21,974 bases of DNA. Origin: Candidatus Njordarchaeota archaeon (GTDB lineage Archaea > Asgardarchaeota > Njordarchaeia > Njordarchaeales > Njordarchaeaceae). Location of the stretch: assembly GCA_029856055.1 (NCBI GenBank), contig JAHQWF010000147.1, positions 1-21,974 on the forward strand, in the 5' to 3' direction. The notes below the pieces were generated by a model. The model saw only the letters and a program-made list of their open reading frames with translations, had not been told where the DNA came from and made no database searches. The translations under genes and the position numbers were made by a program. Below, in pieces: positions 14,195 through 21,450 of the stretch. How positions within the stretch are numbered: the first letter of the stretch is position 1; each line of letters opens with the position of its first letter.

Positions 14195-15184
14195 TTAGTA
14201 ACTTCTCTCAATCACGAATTCGGCCAATCGTATTAAGTAATTTTTTGCGGTGCCATCGGGAAGAATTTCGATCGATTTTATGGCTTCGTTAGCATACTTT
14301 CTAGCCAACTCTCTTGTTGCTTCACCACCTCCATTCTCTTTTATTATCTCTATTGCTTCCCTTATTTCTTCTTCAGTCTTGTTTTGCTTAGCCAATATCT
14401 CAAGTAATTTATCTTTCTTCTCTTTTGAGGCGTTCTGAATAGCGTAAAGTATGGGATAAGTTTTCTTGCTTTCTCTAACGTCACTACCCACGGGTTTTCC
14501 TGTCTCTTTCTCTTCACCAAAGAGACCTAGAATATCATCAATCATTTGAAACGCAATACCTATTTTCTCACCATAAGTAGTTAGAGCATCAATTAATGAT
14601 TCTCCAGCATCAGCTGCAATAGCTCCGAAACGGGAACTACATCTAAATAAATAAGCTGTCTTGCGCCTAATCATATCCATGTATTCCTCAACGCTAACAT
14701 CCATCCTCTTCTCAAATTCCATGTCCATGGCTTGACCCTCACAGATAATGGCAGCAGCTTCGGCCATCTCTTTAATTATACGAATTTTGTTCTCAGCTTT
14801 TATATCGGACTTAGCCATGAATTCGTATACTTTAGCGTGGAGTAGATCGCCAGCTAGGATCGCGAAGGGTACGCCCCATAATACGTGAACTGTTGGTCTT
14901 CCTCTCCGTGTCTCGTCCTGATCCATTATATCGTCATGGATAAGTGTGAATGTGTGGAATATTTCTACTGCGGCAGCTATTGGCAAGACTCTCTCTATGT
15001 CGTCTCTGAATATGTTATATGAGTTGAGTATCAAGAATGGTCTAAGTCTTTTGCCACCAGCCTTTATTAGGTGTTGTGAAGCTTCATATAGTTCTTTTGC
15101 ATCTCCTCTCAAGTTGCTTAACATGTAATCATCAACCATTTTGGCTAGTTCCTTAACATGTTTTAAGAGTTCTTCAAATGGCAT
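14195..15184 (-). CDS. Geranylgeranyl diphosphate synthase
   Basis: Adds IPP units stepwise to DMAPP, GPP and FPP to make C20 GGPP, the side chain of archaeal membrane lipids. The first aspartate-rich motif is DDIMD at 84-88 and the second begins DDILG at 216, both needed for Mg2+ and diphosphate. GGKRLRP (43-49) binds IPP. Phe79, five residues before the first motif, is the position that sets chain length in archaeal GGPP synthases, and an aromatic there stops growth near C20. The 329 residues are normal. The ATG at 15184 has GAGGAG six bases upstream, overlapping the stop of the isomerase gene. It is third in the operon with HMG-CoA synthase and IPP isomerase. A different chain length is possible but not suggested. 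Confidence 0.93.
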   Translation of the reverse strand: MPFEELLKHVKELAKMVDDYMLSNLRGDAKELYEASQHLIKAGGKRLRPFLILNSYNIFRDDIERVLPIAAAVEIFHTFTLIHDDIMDQDETRRGRPTVHVLWGVPFAILAGDLLHAKVYEFMAKSDIKAENKIRIIKEMAEAAAIICEGQAMDMEFEKRMDVSVEEYMDMIRRKTAYLFRCSSRFGAIAADAGESLIDALTTYGEKIGIAFQMIDDILGLFGEEKETGKPVGSDVRESKKTYPILYAIQNASKEKKDKLLEILAKQNKTEEEIREAIEIIKENGGGEATRELARKYANEAIKSIEILPDGTAKNYLIRLAEFVIERSY

Positions 15185-15194
15185 TAATTTCTCC

Positions 15195-16286
15195 TCAAAT
15201 AATCAGTTTTCTTTGCTCTATCCAATCTTTTAAAGGTGATAAAACTACGAATTTAGAATTTCTTAATTCAGAAATATTCCTTGACCCAGTTAAAAATAAT
15301 GCTGTTCTTAATTCATCTAAAAACAGGTTTAAAAACTTCTTAATAGAATCAATGCTTTCCATAGCCGGTTTAAGAAACGGTTTAGCCATTCCAACGAAAT
15401 CAGCGCCGAGAACAAATGATTTAGCCGCATCTAGACCTGTCCTAATTCCTCCGCTACTGATAACATAGACTTTCTCTTTCCTACCTGATTCATGTATTGC
15501 TGTCACGACTTCGAGGATACTTGCTGCTGTTGGAATACCCCAATCCCAAAAAAGTTTACCCAAGTTAGCTTTTGTTTCATCATTTCTCTTTCTAGCTCTA
15601 TAATATTCAACAGCAGACCAACTCGTACCGCCTACACCAGCAACATCTATACCATTTACATTGGCGTTAATTAACATGTAGGCTGTCTCCTTAGATATTC
15701 CCGCACCAGTTTCTTTAACTATGACTGGTATACTCAAGTAATCGGTTATCTCATGTATCTTTTCTAATACGCCGGAGTAATTTGTTTCGCCTTCCCATTG
15801 AATGACTTCCTGAAGGGCATTTAGATGTATAGCTAGTGCGTTGGCATCTATCATAGATACTAACTTATCTATATCGCTGAAAGATAGTTCCCTCAATTGT
15901 AGTGCCCCAATATTACCTATCAAGAACGCATCAGGCGCTGTTTCCCTAGCTATCCTATATGTGTTAATTACATCTGGATTCTTAAGACCGGCTCTCTGGC
16001 TACCTACACCCATAGGAACATTATATTCACTTGCAACATTGGCTAGATTCCTATTTATTTTGGCTCCTAATTCGGTACCTCCTGTCATTGCTTCGATTAA
16101 AATAGGTGCATCAAATATTTTGTTAAATAGATTTGCTCTCAAATCAATAGATTTGAGATCTATTTCTGGTAAAGATTTATGAATTAGATTCACGCATTCA
16201 AGCCAAGTAGTTCTCTTAGTTACTACATCGTTTTCTAAAACAACATATATATGTTCGTCTTTCCTCGTTTTTAAGATATCATTCAA
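15195..16286 (-). CDS. fni: Type 2 isopentenyl diphosphate isomerase
   Basis: Interconverts IPP and DMAPP, using FMN and NAD(P)H with Mg2+. It supplies the DMAPP primer for the GGPP synthase next to it. Family marks: RKDEHI near the start; AMTGGTELGAKIN; the flavin-binding GVGSQRAGL; HLNALQEVIQWEGE, with the Gln and Glu used in catalysis and metal binding; and the phosphate loop SSGGIRTGLDAAK. About 363 residues, normal for a TIM-barrel Fni. I prefer the TTG at 16286, eight bases after a seven-base ribosome site GAGGTGA. The GTG at 16298 overlaps both that site and the stop of the HMG-CoA synthase gene. No type 1 isomerase is present. Confidence 0.94.
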   Translation of the reverse strand: MNDILKTRKDEHIYVVLENDVVTKRTTWLECVNLIHKSLPEIDLKSIDLRANLFNKIFDAPILIEAMTGGTELGAKINRNLANVASEYNVPMGVGSQRAGLKNPDVINTYRIARETAPDAFLIGNIGALQLRELSFSDIDKLVSMIDANALAIHLNALQEVIQWEGETNYSGVLEKIHEITDYLSIPVIVKETGAGISKETAYMLINANVNGIDVAGVGGTSWSAVEYYRARKRNDETKANLGKLFWDWGIPTAASILEVVTAIHESGRKEKVYVISSGGIRTGLDAAKSFVLGADFVGMAKPFLKPAMESIDSIKKFLNLFLDELRTALFLTGSRNISELRNSKFVVLSPLKDWIEQRKLII

Positions 16287-16294
16287 CCTATTGT

Positions 16295-17386
16295 TCACCT
16301 CGGAATCTTGCCACGAAGCCTAGCGTACAATGCGTAATCGATGTAACGTTTATTCTCTATGTAATCTTTCACCTTAAGAGCTAGCTCACGTTTATGCTCA
16401 ATACCCTCAGTTACAATTAAGCTAAAGGCATCACTTCCAGCCCCAGATCCAAACGAGACCATCAGTATCCTATCTCCAGGTTTGGCTATATCTAGAATAG
16501 ACGCTAGACCCATTAGTGACGAGCCCGCGTAAGTATTGCCTATTATCTCAGATACAATTCCTGGTTCTACTTGTTCTTCCTTGAAACCTAGTCTCTTTCC
16601 GACGGTTTTTGGGAACTTGTAGTTTGGTTGATGGAACACTGCATAAGTAAAGTCTTCTGGGGATAGACCAAGTGCATTCATTAATCCCTCAGCAGCACTC
16701 ATGATGTGGTGGAAATAAGCTGGCTCTCCCGTAAATCTATAGTAGTGTCTAGGATATTTCTGACCATCTCTACGCCAGAAATCAGGTGTATCCGTAGCAT
16801 ATGAATAAGATGCCTCAATTTTAGCGACAGCATTTTTTTCATCGAATGGACCCAAGATGTAAGCGACAGCTCCGCTAGCAGCCGTGTATTCTAGCTCATC
16901 ACCTGGTCTACCTTGAGCTGTATCGGCTCCAATTGCCATTCCGTAGTTTATCATCTTGCTACCTACTAAACCCATCACGGTTTGTATTGCTTCTGTACCA
17001 GCTTTGCAAGCGAATTCGTATGTTGCCGATAAAATGTTTGGAGGTATGCCTAGAGCGGTTGCTATAGTGACTCCGGCGCTTTTTACTGCATATGGTTTAG
17101 ACTCTGTGCCGATTAAGACTGTTCTAATTTTTTCTGGTGGTATTTGAGCTCTTTTTAAAGCATTTCTGCCCGCTTCTATCGACATAGTTATTATATCTTC
17201 ATCTAAATTTGCTACAGTTTTTTCAATAATGGGTGTAGGGAACTTAGATCCATCATTATCTATAGTACCGCCACGCCAGATTCTCGCTATCTCCGTATTC
17301 TTTATTCTAAATCTAGGAATATATGCCCCCCAACCCCATATACCAACTTCTCTTGAAGGTATCATTAATATGTCTTCGTCTTCCAT
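16295..17386 (-). CDS. Hydroxymethylglutaryl-CoA synthase (archaeal type)
   Basis: Condenses acetyl-CoA with acetoacetyl-CoA to HMG-CoA, the entry to the mevalonate pathway. The catalytic cysteine is Cys127 in EFACKAG, with Glu95 in IGTESKPYA and His252 in FHQPNYKFPK completing the usual Glu-Cys-His set. GSGAGSDAF near the C-terminus is the conserved glycine-rich loop. The 363 residues match archaeal enzymes, which are shorter than eukaryotic ones. In many archaea this gene sits next to the thiolase and a DUF35 protein that channel acetoacetyl-CoA; neither is here, and instead it leads the operon with fni and GGPP synthase. The ATG at 17386 lies only a few bases after the predicted transcription start, so the message is probably leaderless. 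An ATG seven codons later is the alternative. Confidence 0.94.
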   Translation of the reverse strand: MEDEDILMIPSREVGIWGWGAYIPRFRIKNTEIARIWRGGTIDNDGSKFPTPIIEKTVANLDEDIITMSIEAGRNALKRAQIPPEKIRTVLIGTESKPYAVKSAGVTIATALGIPPNILSATYEFACKAGTEAIQTVMGLVGSKMINYGMAIGADTAQGRPGDELEYTAASGAVAYILGPFDEKNAVAKIEASYSYATDTPDFWRRDGQKYPRHYYRFTGEPAYFHHIMSAAEGLMNALGLSPEDFTYAVFHQPNYKFPKTVGKRLGFKEEQVEPGIVSEIIGNTYAGSSLMGLASILDIAKPGDRILMVSFGSGAGSDAFSLIVTEGIEHKRELALKVKDYIENKRYIDYALYARLRGKIPR

Positions 17387-17411
17387 TCGTATTGCCCTAG
17401 TTCAAGTAATC

Positions 17412-17419
17412 ATTATAAA
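17412..17419 (-). promoter_or_regulatory. TATA box of the HMG-CoA synthase operon
   Basis: TTTATAAT on the minus strand, preceded by a purine-rich GGAAGC that fits a BRE. Its centre is about 30 bases before the ATG at 17386, which predicts a leaderless transcript. The remaining gap up to the DGGGP synthase stop at 17561 shows no gene. Confidence 0.6.
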
Positions 17420-17560
17420 GCTTCCAAAAATTCAGAAAACTAACAAATCAAGTTATCAAAAATCCTTTACTACATGGATATAAATTTTGTGTCTAGAAAC
17501 GGTAATCTTACATAAATAGAATGAAAGAAATCTTTGCCTAAAAAATAAGGAGAAATGGAA

Positions 17561-18418
17561 CTATTGAATCATAACGCCGATCAAGAAACCAACTAACCCG
17601 GTGAAAGCACCTATCTTGGCATATAAACTAGCTTTAGATGCTCCAGCAAACCCCTTGAGAGCGTAAACAAGAGATAAGAAAGCAGCTATGTCCCCAATAA
17701 CCATAAATGGTATGAAATATATTGAGACTACGCCGATGAATGGGAGGGCTGAGAAAGCTAAGATTGCTATCATTAGAAAGAATGCTGCTACACGAGAAGC
17801 GAGAGGAATGCCTTTACTTCTAGCTAATGTCTTAACATTTTTTACCGCATCCCCCTCGATATCCTCTATTCCCTTTATTATTTCCCTAGCAATAAGAAGC
17901 GTTGTTGATACTATGAAGAAAAGGGTTACTGTGATTAATTTAGCTAGATTAAGCGCCATACCAGTAATAGTCCATCCGTAAATATAACCGATAGAGAAGG
18001 AGCAACCTACCGTTACATTACCTATGAAACCCATGATCTTCAATTTACTTGAGTATAGTACACCTATGATAGCGAATATGACAGCTATAACAAATGGCCA
18101 GAAATTACTGATTAGCACGGATGATAGAAGAGAAGATAACAAGCCTAGAAAAACGAGTATCCCGAAAATTATCTTTGCTTCATTTAAACTTATTGCGCCA
18201 CTGGGTAAAGGTCTATTTGGTCTATTGATTTTATCTATCTCGATATCATATATGTCATTTATGACGTTTCCCGCTGAAGCTAGAAAAATGTAGGCTAACA
18301 TACCATTAATAATTATTAGTGGATCGTGGGTAAATAACCAAGCGCTGGTCACAACGCTGAGCGAACCCATAAAAGAGTTATGAATCCTTAATAGTCTCGG
18401 TAATGAACGAAACCGCAT
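17561..18418 (-). CDS. Digeranylgeranylglyceryl phosphate synthase (UbiA family)
   Basis: A membrane prenyltransferase that attaches the second geranylgeranyl chain to GGGP, giving DGGGP. The first aspartate motif of the UbiA family, NDIYDIEID, spans 54-62, followed by KINRPNRPLPSG. The second has Asp186 and Asp190 in IEDIEGD after the REIIKG segment. About eight hydrophobic helices are visible, for example IAVIFAIIGVLY and TVTLFFIVSTTLLI. The 285 residues are normal. The ATG overlaps the stop of the GGGP synthase gene by one base (TAATG), so the enzymes of two successive steps are translationally coupled. That context makes DGGGP synthase much more likely than other UbiA roles such as heme O or quinone synthesis. 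Confidence 0.93.
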   Translation of the reverse strand: MRFRSLPRLLRIHNSFMGSLSVVTSAWLFTHDPLIIINGMLAYIFLASAGNVINDIYDIEIDKINRPNRPLPSGAISLNEAKIIFGILVFLGLLSSLLSSVLISNFWPFVIAVIFAIIGVLYSSKLKIMGFIGNVTVGCSFSIGYIYGWTITGMALNLAKLITVTLFFIVSTTLLIAREIIKGIEDIEGDAVKNVKTLARSKGIPLASRVAAFFLMIAILAFSALPFIGVVSIYFIPFMVIGDIAAFLSLVYALKGFAGASKASLYAKIGAFTGLVGFLIGVMIQ

Positions 18419-19215
18419 TACTCTTTCACCTTAACGGCCGCCCGCATTGCAGATATTGTCTCTCTTAATACATTACTAATAGACTCGAAATCACCTTTCT
18501 CTAAATACTCTTCATAATGAGTTCCTTGAACAACTATACTAGCACCAGCAGCAATCATCTTAGCAGCTTGCTCAGGACTTCTAATGCCGCCACCAACGAT
18601 CACAGGTATATCAATGAACTTAGAGACGGCACCAACGGTTTGATATGGAATCGGTTCTTTGGCGCCAGAACCGGCCTCGAGATAAACCATATCAAAACCG
18701 AATAATTCTGCTGCAGTAGCAAAAGCTATAGCTATCTCTGGCTTATCTCTCGGCAATGGCTGAACTTCGGCCACGTACCCAGCAGTTCCTCCAGGTTCAA
18801 ATATTAAATAAGCGAGCGATATTGTTTCAAGCCCCCAAACCTTTATTATTGGAGCAGCGATTGCTTGGGCTCTAACTATGTAATAATGGTTTGTCGAGTT
18901 TAATGGTGATAGGAAGAATAATGCATCAGCTTTCCTAGTGACACCTGCAATATTACCAGGGAACAATATGACTGGCTTACTTGTCCCATTTTTTATTTCA
19001 TCGATCACGGTATCTAAGAATTGTTTATCGAATGCTGTTGAACCTCCTATCATCATTCCGCTTGTACCACCTTTATCTAATGCCTCCGCTAGTTTAGAAA
19101 GTGATTGAATATCGATTTTGAATGGATCTGGATCTATTAGGGTTAAGTGAGCGAACCCATTATTATCTATCTCATTCATTAAATATTCCTTTACTTTTTT
19201 GACGGGAGATGTCAT
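18418..19215 (-). CDS. Geranylgeranylglyceryl phosphate synthase
   Basis: Joins GGPP to sn-glycerol-1-phosphate, the first committed step of archaeal ether lipids, in the cytoplasm. This TIM-barrel (PcrB/GGGPS) family is recognised by LTLIDPDPFK near the start, GGTSGMMIGGST, LFPGN, YLEAGSGAKEPI and the glycerol phosphate loop VIVGGGIRSPEQA. The length suits the group II enzymes of most Thermoproteota. I prefer the ATG at 19215, preceded by GGAG six bases upstream; an ATG at 19227 gives four more residues but has no ribosome site. It is the first gene of the pair with DGGGP synthase and has a TATA-like CTTAAA about 60 bases upstream, near 19271-19276. G1P dehydrogenase, its other supplier, is not in the window. 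Confidence 0.95.
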   Translation of the reverse strand: MTSPVKKVKEYLMNEIDNNGFAHLTLIDPDPFKIDIQSLSKLAEALDKGGTSGMMIGGSTAFDKQFLDTVIDEIKNGTSKPVILFPGNIAGVTRKADALFFLSPLNSTNHYYIVRAQAIAAPIIKVWGLETISLAYLIFEPGGTAGYVAEVQPLPRDKPEIAIAFATAAELFGFDMVYLEAGSGAKEPIPYQTVGAVSKFIDIPVIVGGGIRSPEQAAKMIAAGASIVVQGTHYEEYLEKGDFESISNVLRETISAMRAAVKVKE

Positions 19216-19270
19216 GATGTTCTCCATCCCAAGTGATTAGAGTAACTATTTGAGTTGTTTCTCAAAATGG

Positions 19271-19276
19271 TTTAAG
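19271..19276 (-). promoter_or_regulatory. Possible TATA element of the GGGP synthase operon
   Basis: CTTAAA on the minus strand predicts transcription start near 19247, leaving a leader of about 30 bases. The match is weaker than at the other promoters. The 146-base gap to 19362 serves two divergent genes. Confidence 0.3.
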
Positions 19277-19361
19277 TAATTATTAATATTATTTTTACTA
19301 TTGTTTTTCATAGCGAGATGAAGGGAGAACAGATAAATAAGTGTTTGTATTAGGTGTATTT

Positions 19362-20528
19362 ATGGAAATACTTAAATGGATGCGGATTAAGGTAGTGGCT
19401 CCTGAAAAAATCAAGTTAAACGAGCCGATAGAGATAAAATTCAATATCGATACTACAGGGTTGAGCGAGGATCGGCTTGTTAAGCTCGGTTACTCGCATA
19501 GTCAACTACCGCTTAACATTTCAATGCGCATTTTCAGTGATTTAGACATTAAATTGGCTAGGAAAATTAATTGGCGTATTTTTGAGAAAGGTAAGAAGTT
19601 TCATAGAAAGGAGGAACTGGCTATAACTGAAACTAGACTAAATATCCCATTAGGTTCAGCGCTAACATTTCCTGTCAAACTAAGTATTCCCAAAGCATTT
19701 CCATGGGTCTACATTAAATTTCCTAAGAAAAACCGGCGTTTACCAAATGATATAGAGGAATTCGAAATTAAGAACGGAATTAGTATTGGTGCTGAGATTG
19801 ACGGTTTTGATTTAAGCGAGTATTTCAACAACATTATAGAGTTCTCGCCCTCAGATCTTTATGATGAAGATAGGGCTCTCTCGATACTAAATGATATAGT
19901 TAGTAATTGCTTTTCGGATGTCTCACTAGATCTAGAGAACAATAGATTATGCTCATATCTCACATTGCAAGATGGCACTAAACTGGAGATAAGGACTAAT
20001 GCGAGATATGTAGCTGTAATGGATAATCTATTAAATGCGTTAAAACTTAGGACCATTAACTTATTTACTCATATTTTCTATCTAGAAGTGACAGAATTCC
20101 CCAGCAATTTGCCAAGGATATATAATCTCGAGGGAGAATACGTTTATAGAATCGAGATCATACCAAAACAGGAGGCCCCGAGATTAAAAAGCGAGATAAC
20201 ACTATCCAAGTTATCTCTAATCCTTATACTTGATGTATCGATAAGGGAAGCGAGAAGGAAGTTAAGAAGGCAGAAAGCAGATCTATTTGTCTTATTGTCC
20301 CCTGATCAAAATAACGTAAGTGTTAACTGGGAATTAAATATGTACAAGTCCAAATTCTATCGTTTCATAAAGATTCTGGATGGAAAATACTTGTTCACTG
20401 GATTGCCTCAGCCATTCATGTATGATGACATAGATTTCACAACAATAGGTTACTATGTCCTTAAGTTTGGTGAAAAAGGATCTGCGAAGAGTGCAATAGA
20501 ATTACCATTCGTTGTAACTAATACTTAA
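19362..20528 (+). CDS. Uncharacterised protein with a beta-rich N-terminal half
   Basis: A protein of about 388 residues that I do not recognise. The first about 150 residues are dominated by short strands (MRIKVVAPEKIKLN, IEIKFNID, LNISMRIFSD, TFPVKLSIP), which suggests a beta-sandwich, perhaps arrestin-like; this is pattern only. The middle is mixed and holds the paired cysteines VSNCFSDV and NRLCSYL. The C-terminal third includes SKLSLILILDVS and a very basic stretch REARRKLRRQKAD. There is no signal peptide or clear membrane helix. The ATG at 19362 has AGGTG five bases upstream; a GTG at 19341 with GGGAG thirteen bases before it is the alternative. It precedes the PPC/DUF296 gene by about 67 bases, but that gene has its own promoter. 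Confidence 0.72.
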   Translation: MEILKWMRIKVVAPEKIKLNEPIEIKFNIDTTGLSEDRLVKLGYSHSQLPLNISMRIFSDLDIKLARKINWRIFEKGKKFHRKEELAITETRLNIPLGSALTFPVKLSIPKAFPWVYIKFPKKNRRLPNDIEEFEIKNGISIGAEIDGFDLSEYFNNIIEFSPSDLYDEDRALSILNDIVSNCFSDVSLDLENNRLCSYLTLQDGTKLEIRTNARYVAVMDNLLNALKLRTINLFTHIFYLEVTEFPSNLPRIYNLEGEYVYRIEIIPKQEAPRLKSEITLSKLSLILILDVSIREARRKLRRQKADLFVLLSPDQNNVSVNWELNMYKSKFYRFIKILDGKYLFTGLPQPFMYDDIDFTTIGYYVLKFGEKGSAKSAIELPFVVTNT

Positions 20529-20539
20529 TTTAATTACAC

Positions 20540-20547
20540 TTTTATAA
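20540..20547 (+). promoter_or_regulatory. TATA box of the PPC/DUF296 gene
   Basis: TTTTATAA about 50 bases before the TTG at 20596, predicting transcription start near 20569. That position falls inside the inverted repeat at 20559-20575. Confidence 0.5.
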
Positions 20548-20558
20548 CTGGATCATAG

Positions 20559-20575
20559 TTAGTTTCTATAACTAA
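20559..20575. repeat. Inverted repeat at the predicted transcription start
   Basis: TTAGTT and AACTAA are perfect six-base complements around a five-base TCTAT centre. They overlap the predicted transcription start of the PPC/DUF296 gene, a good position for a repressor site. Confidence 0.4.
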
Positions 20576-20595
20576 ACTTTAGATAAGGTGTGTTT

Positions 20596-21018
20596 TTGAA
20601 GGTCTTTTTAAGCGGTGATGTATACATACTTGTTCTAGATATCGGAGAAAATTTGGTAGAATCCATAAAGAAGTTTGCTAAGGAGCATGATTTCTGCGGG
20701 TTCATGGTTGGTATTGGGGCATTAAAAGACCCGATCATAGCTTATTTCGACAAAGAGAGTAAAGAATACAAGCATATAAAACTAAGTGGAGACTACGAAT
20801 TAACTAATTTAACTGGTAATATCGGCAGGTTGGAAAACGGAGATGTTATCCCTCATATCCATGTAAACTTGGGTGATGAAGAAGGAAAAATAATTGGTGG
20901 GCACTTAGTTAACGCAGAGGTAGCAGTTACAGTAGAGATATTCCTAACGAAGACGAAGTGTTTCTTAAGAAAGAGGGATAGTATCTTTAACTTAAATTTA
21001 ATTATGGAAGAAGCCTAA
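20596..21018 (+). CDS. PPC/DUF296 domain protein
   Basis: About 140 residues forming a single PPC (plants and prokaryotes conserved, DUF296) domain, the fold fused to AT-hooks in plant AHL proteins. Prokaryotic members are usually trimeric stand-alone proteins without a proven function. The family pattern is clear: an opening GDVYILVLDIGENL, a helix, then GFMVGIGALKDPIIAYFD. ELTNLTGNIG follows, then HIHVNLGDEEGKIIGGHL with histidines that sit at a putative metal site, then a VAVTVEIFL strand. The TTG at 20596 has AGGTG five bases upstream; a GTG at 20590 overlaps that site. Its last seven codons overlap the end of the ubiquitin-like gene on the opposite strand. DNA binding is possible but not shown, since no AT-hook is present. 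Confidence 0.88.
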   Translation: MKVFLSGDVYILVLDIGENLVESIKKFAKEHDFCGFMVGIGALKDPIIAYFDKESKEYKHIKLSGDYELTNLTGNIGRLENGDVIPHIHVNLGDEEGKIIGGHLVNAEVAVTVEIFLTKTKCFLRKRDSIFNLNLIMEEA

Positions 21019-21294
21019 GAGGTCTTTTGTTAACAACGCGTATGTGAAACCATATGTCTCTACTATTTCCCTAACCTTTTTCTCTTTTCCTTTTTCATAG
21101 ATAGTTATCGGGGTACCATCCGGGGTTATAACTGCGACTTCCTCAGCATGTATATCCAGCATCTTGGCAGCTTTCGCAACTACCTTTGGCATTGGATCAT
21201 TTAAGTTAGCATGTATAACAACGCTTTTTCCAAGGTTTCCATGCTTCATTTCGTAAAAATAGAGCTCTACCACTTGATTTTTCTCATCTGTCAC
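20998..21294 (-). CDS. Ubiquitin-fold (beta-grasp) protein next to an E2-like gene
   Basis: A 98-residue protein whose order of elements matches ubiquitin: strand (VVELYFYE), turn, strand (KSVVIHANL), main helix (PKVVAKAAKMLDI), strand (EVAVITPDG, then PITIYE), short helix (KKVREIVETYG) and last strand (FTYALLTKDLLG). Similarity is in pattern, not in clear sequence identity. The tail is LLGFFHN, so the Gly-Gly end of ubiquitin, SAMP or MoaD is missing; a single Gly remains, four residues from the end. It would need trimming to form a conjugate, or it acts without conjugation. I prefer the GTG at 21294, nine bases after GGGGAG; an ATG at 21303 directly abuts that site. The gene lies 156 bases downstream of an E2-like gene on the same strand, which is the main support for a ubiquitin-type role. 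Confidence 0.6.
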   Translation of the reverse strand: MTDEKNQVVELYFYEMKHGNLGKSVVIHANLNDPMPKVVAKAAKMLDIHAEEVAVITPDGTPITIYEKGKEKKVREIVETYGFTYALLTKDLLGFFHN

Positions 21295-21343
21295 TGAAGA
21301 CATCTCCCCTGGATTTGAGTTGTTTATCTAATATGTTATATGA

Positions 21344-21351
21344 TTTAAAAA
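21344..21351 (-). promoter_or_regulatory. TATA box of the ubiquitin-fold gene
   Basis: TTTTTAAA on the minus strand predicts transcription start near 21322, about 25 bases before the start codon. The ubiquitin-fold gene can therefore be expressed apart from the E2-like gene upstream. Confidence 0.45.
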
Positions 21352-21450
21352 TATTACACCTAGTATATGCTTTGGCAATGTTAAATTATTGAGAGAAAAA
21401 GGATTTGATTAATTGAGAAATATTATTTGAGATAAATTAAATATTATGAT

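Noticed and set aside
14195..15184. Farnesyl or longer-chain polyprenyl synthase instead of GGPP synthase
   Set aside because: Phe79, five residues before the first aspartate motif, and the lipid operon context favour a C20 product.
17561..18418. UbiA protein as heme O or quinone prenyltransferase
   Set aside because: Translational coupling with GGGP synthase and the aspartate motifs fit DGGGP synthase.
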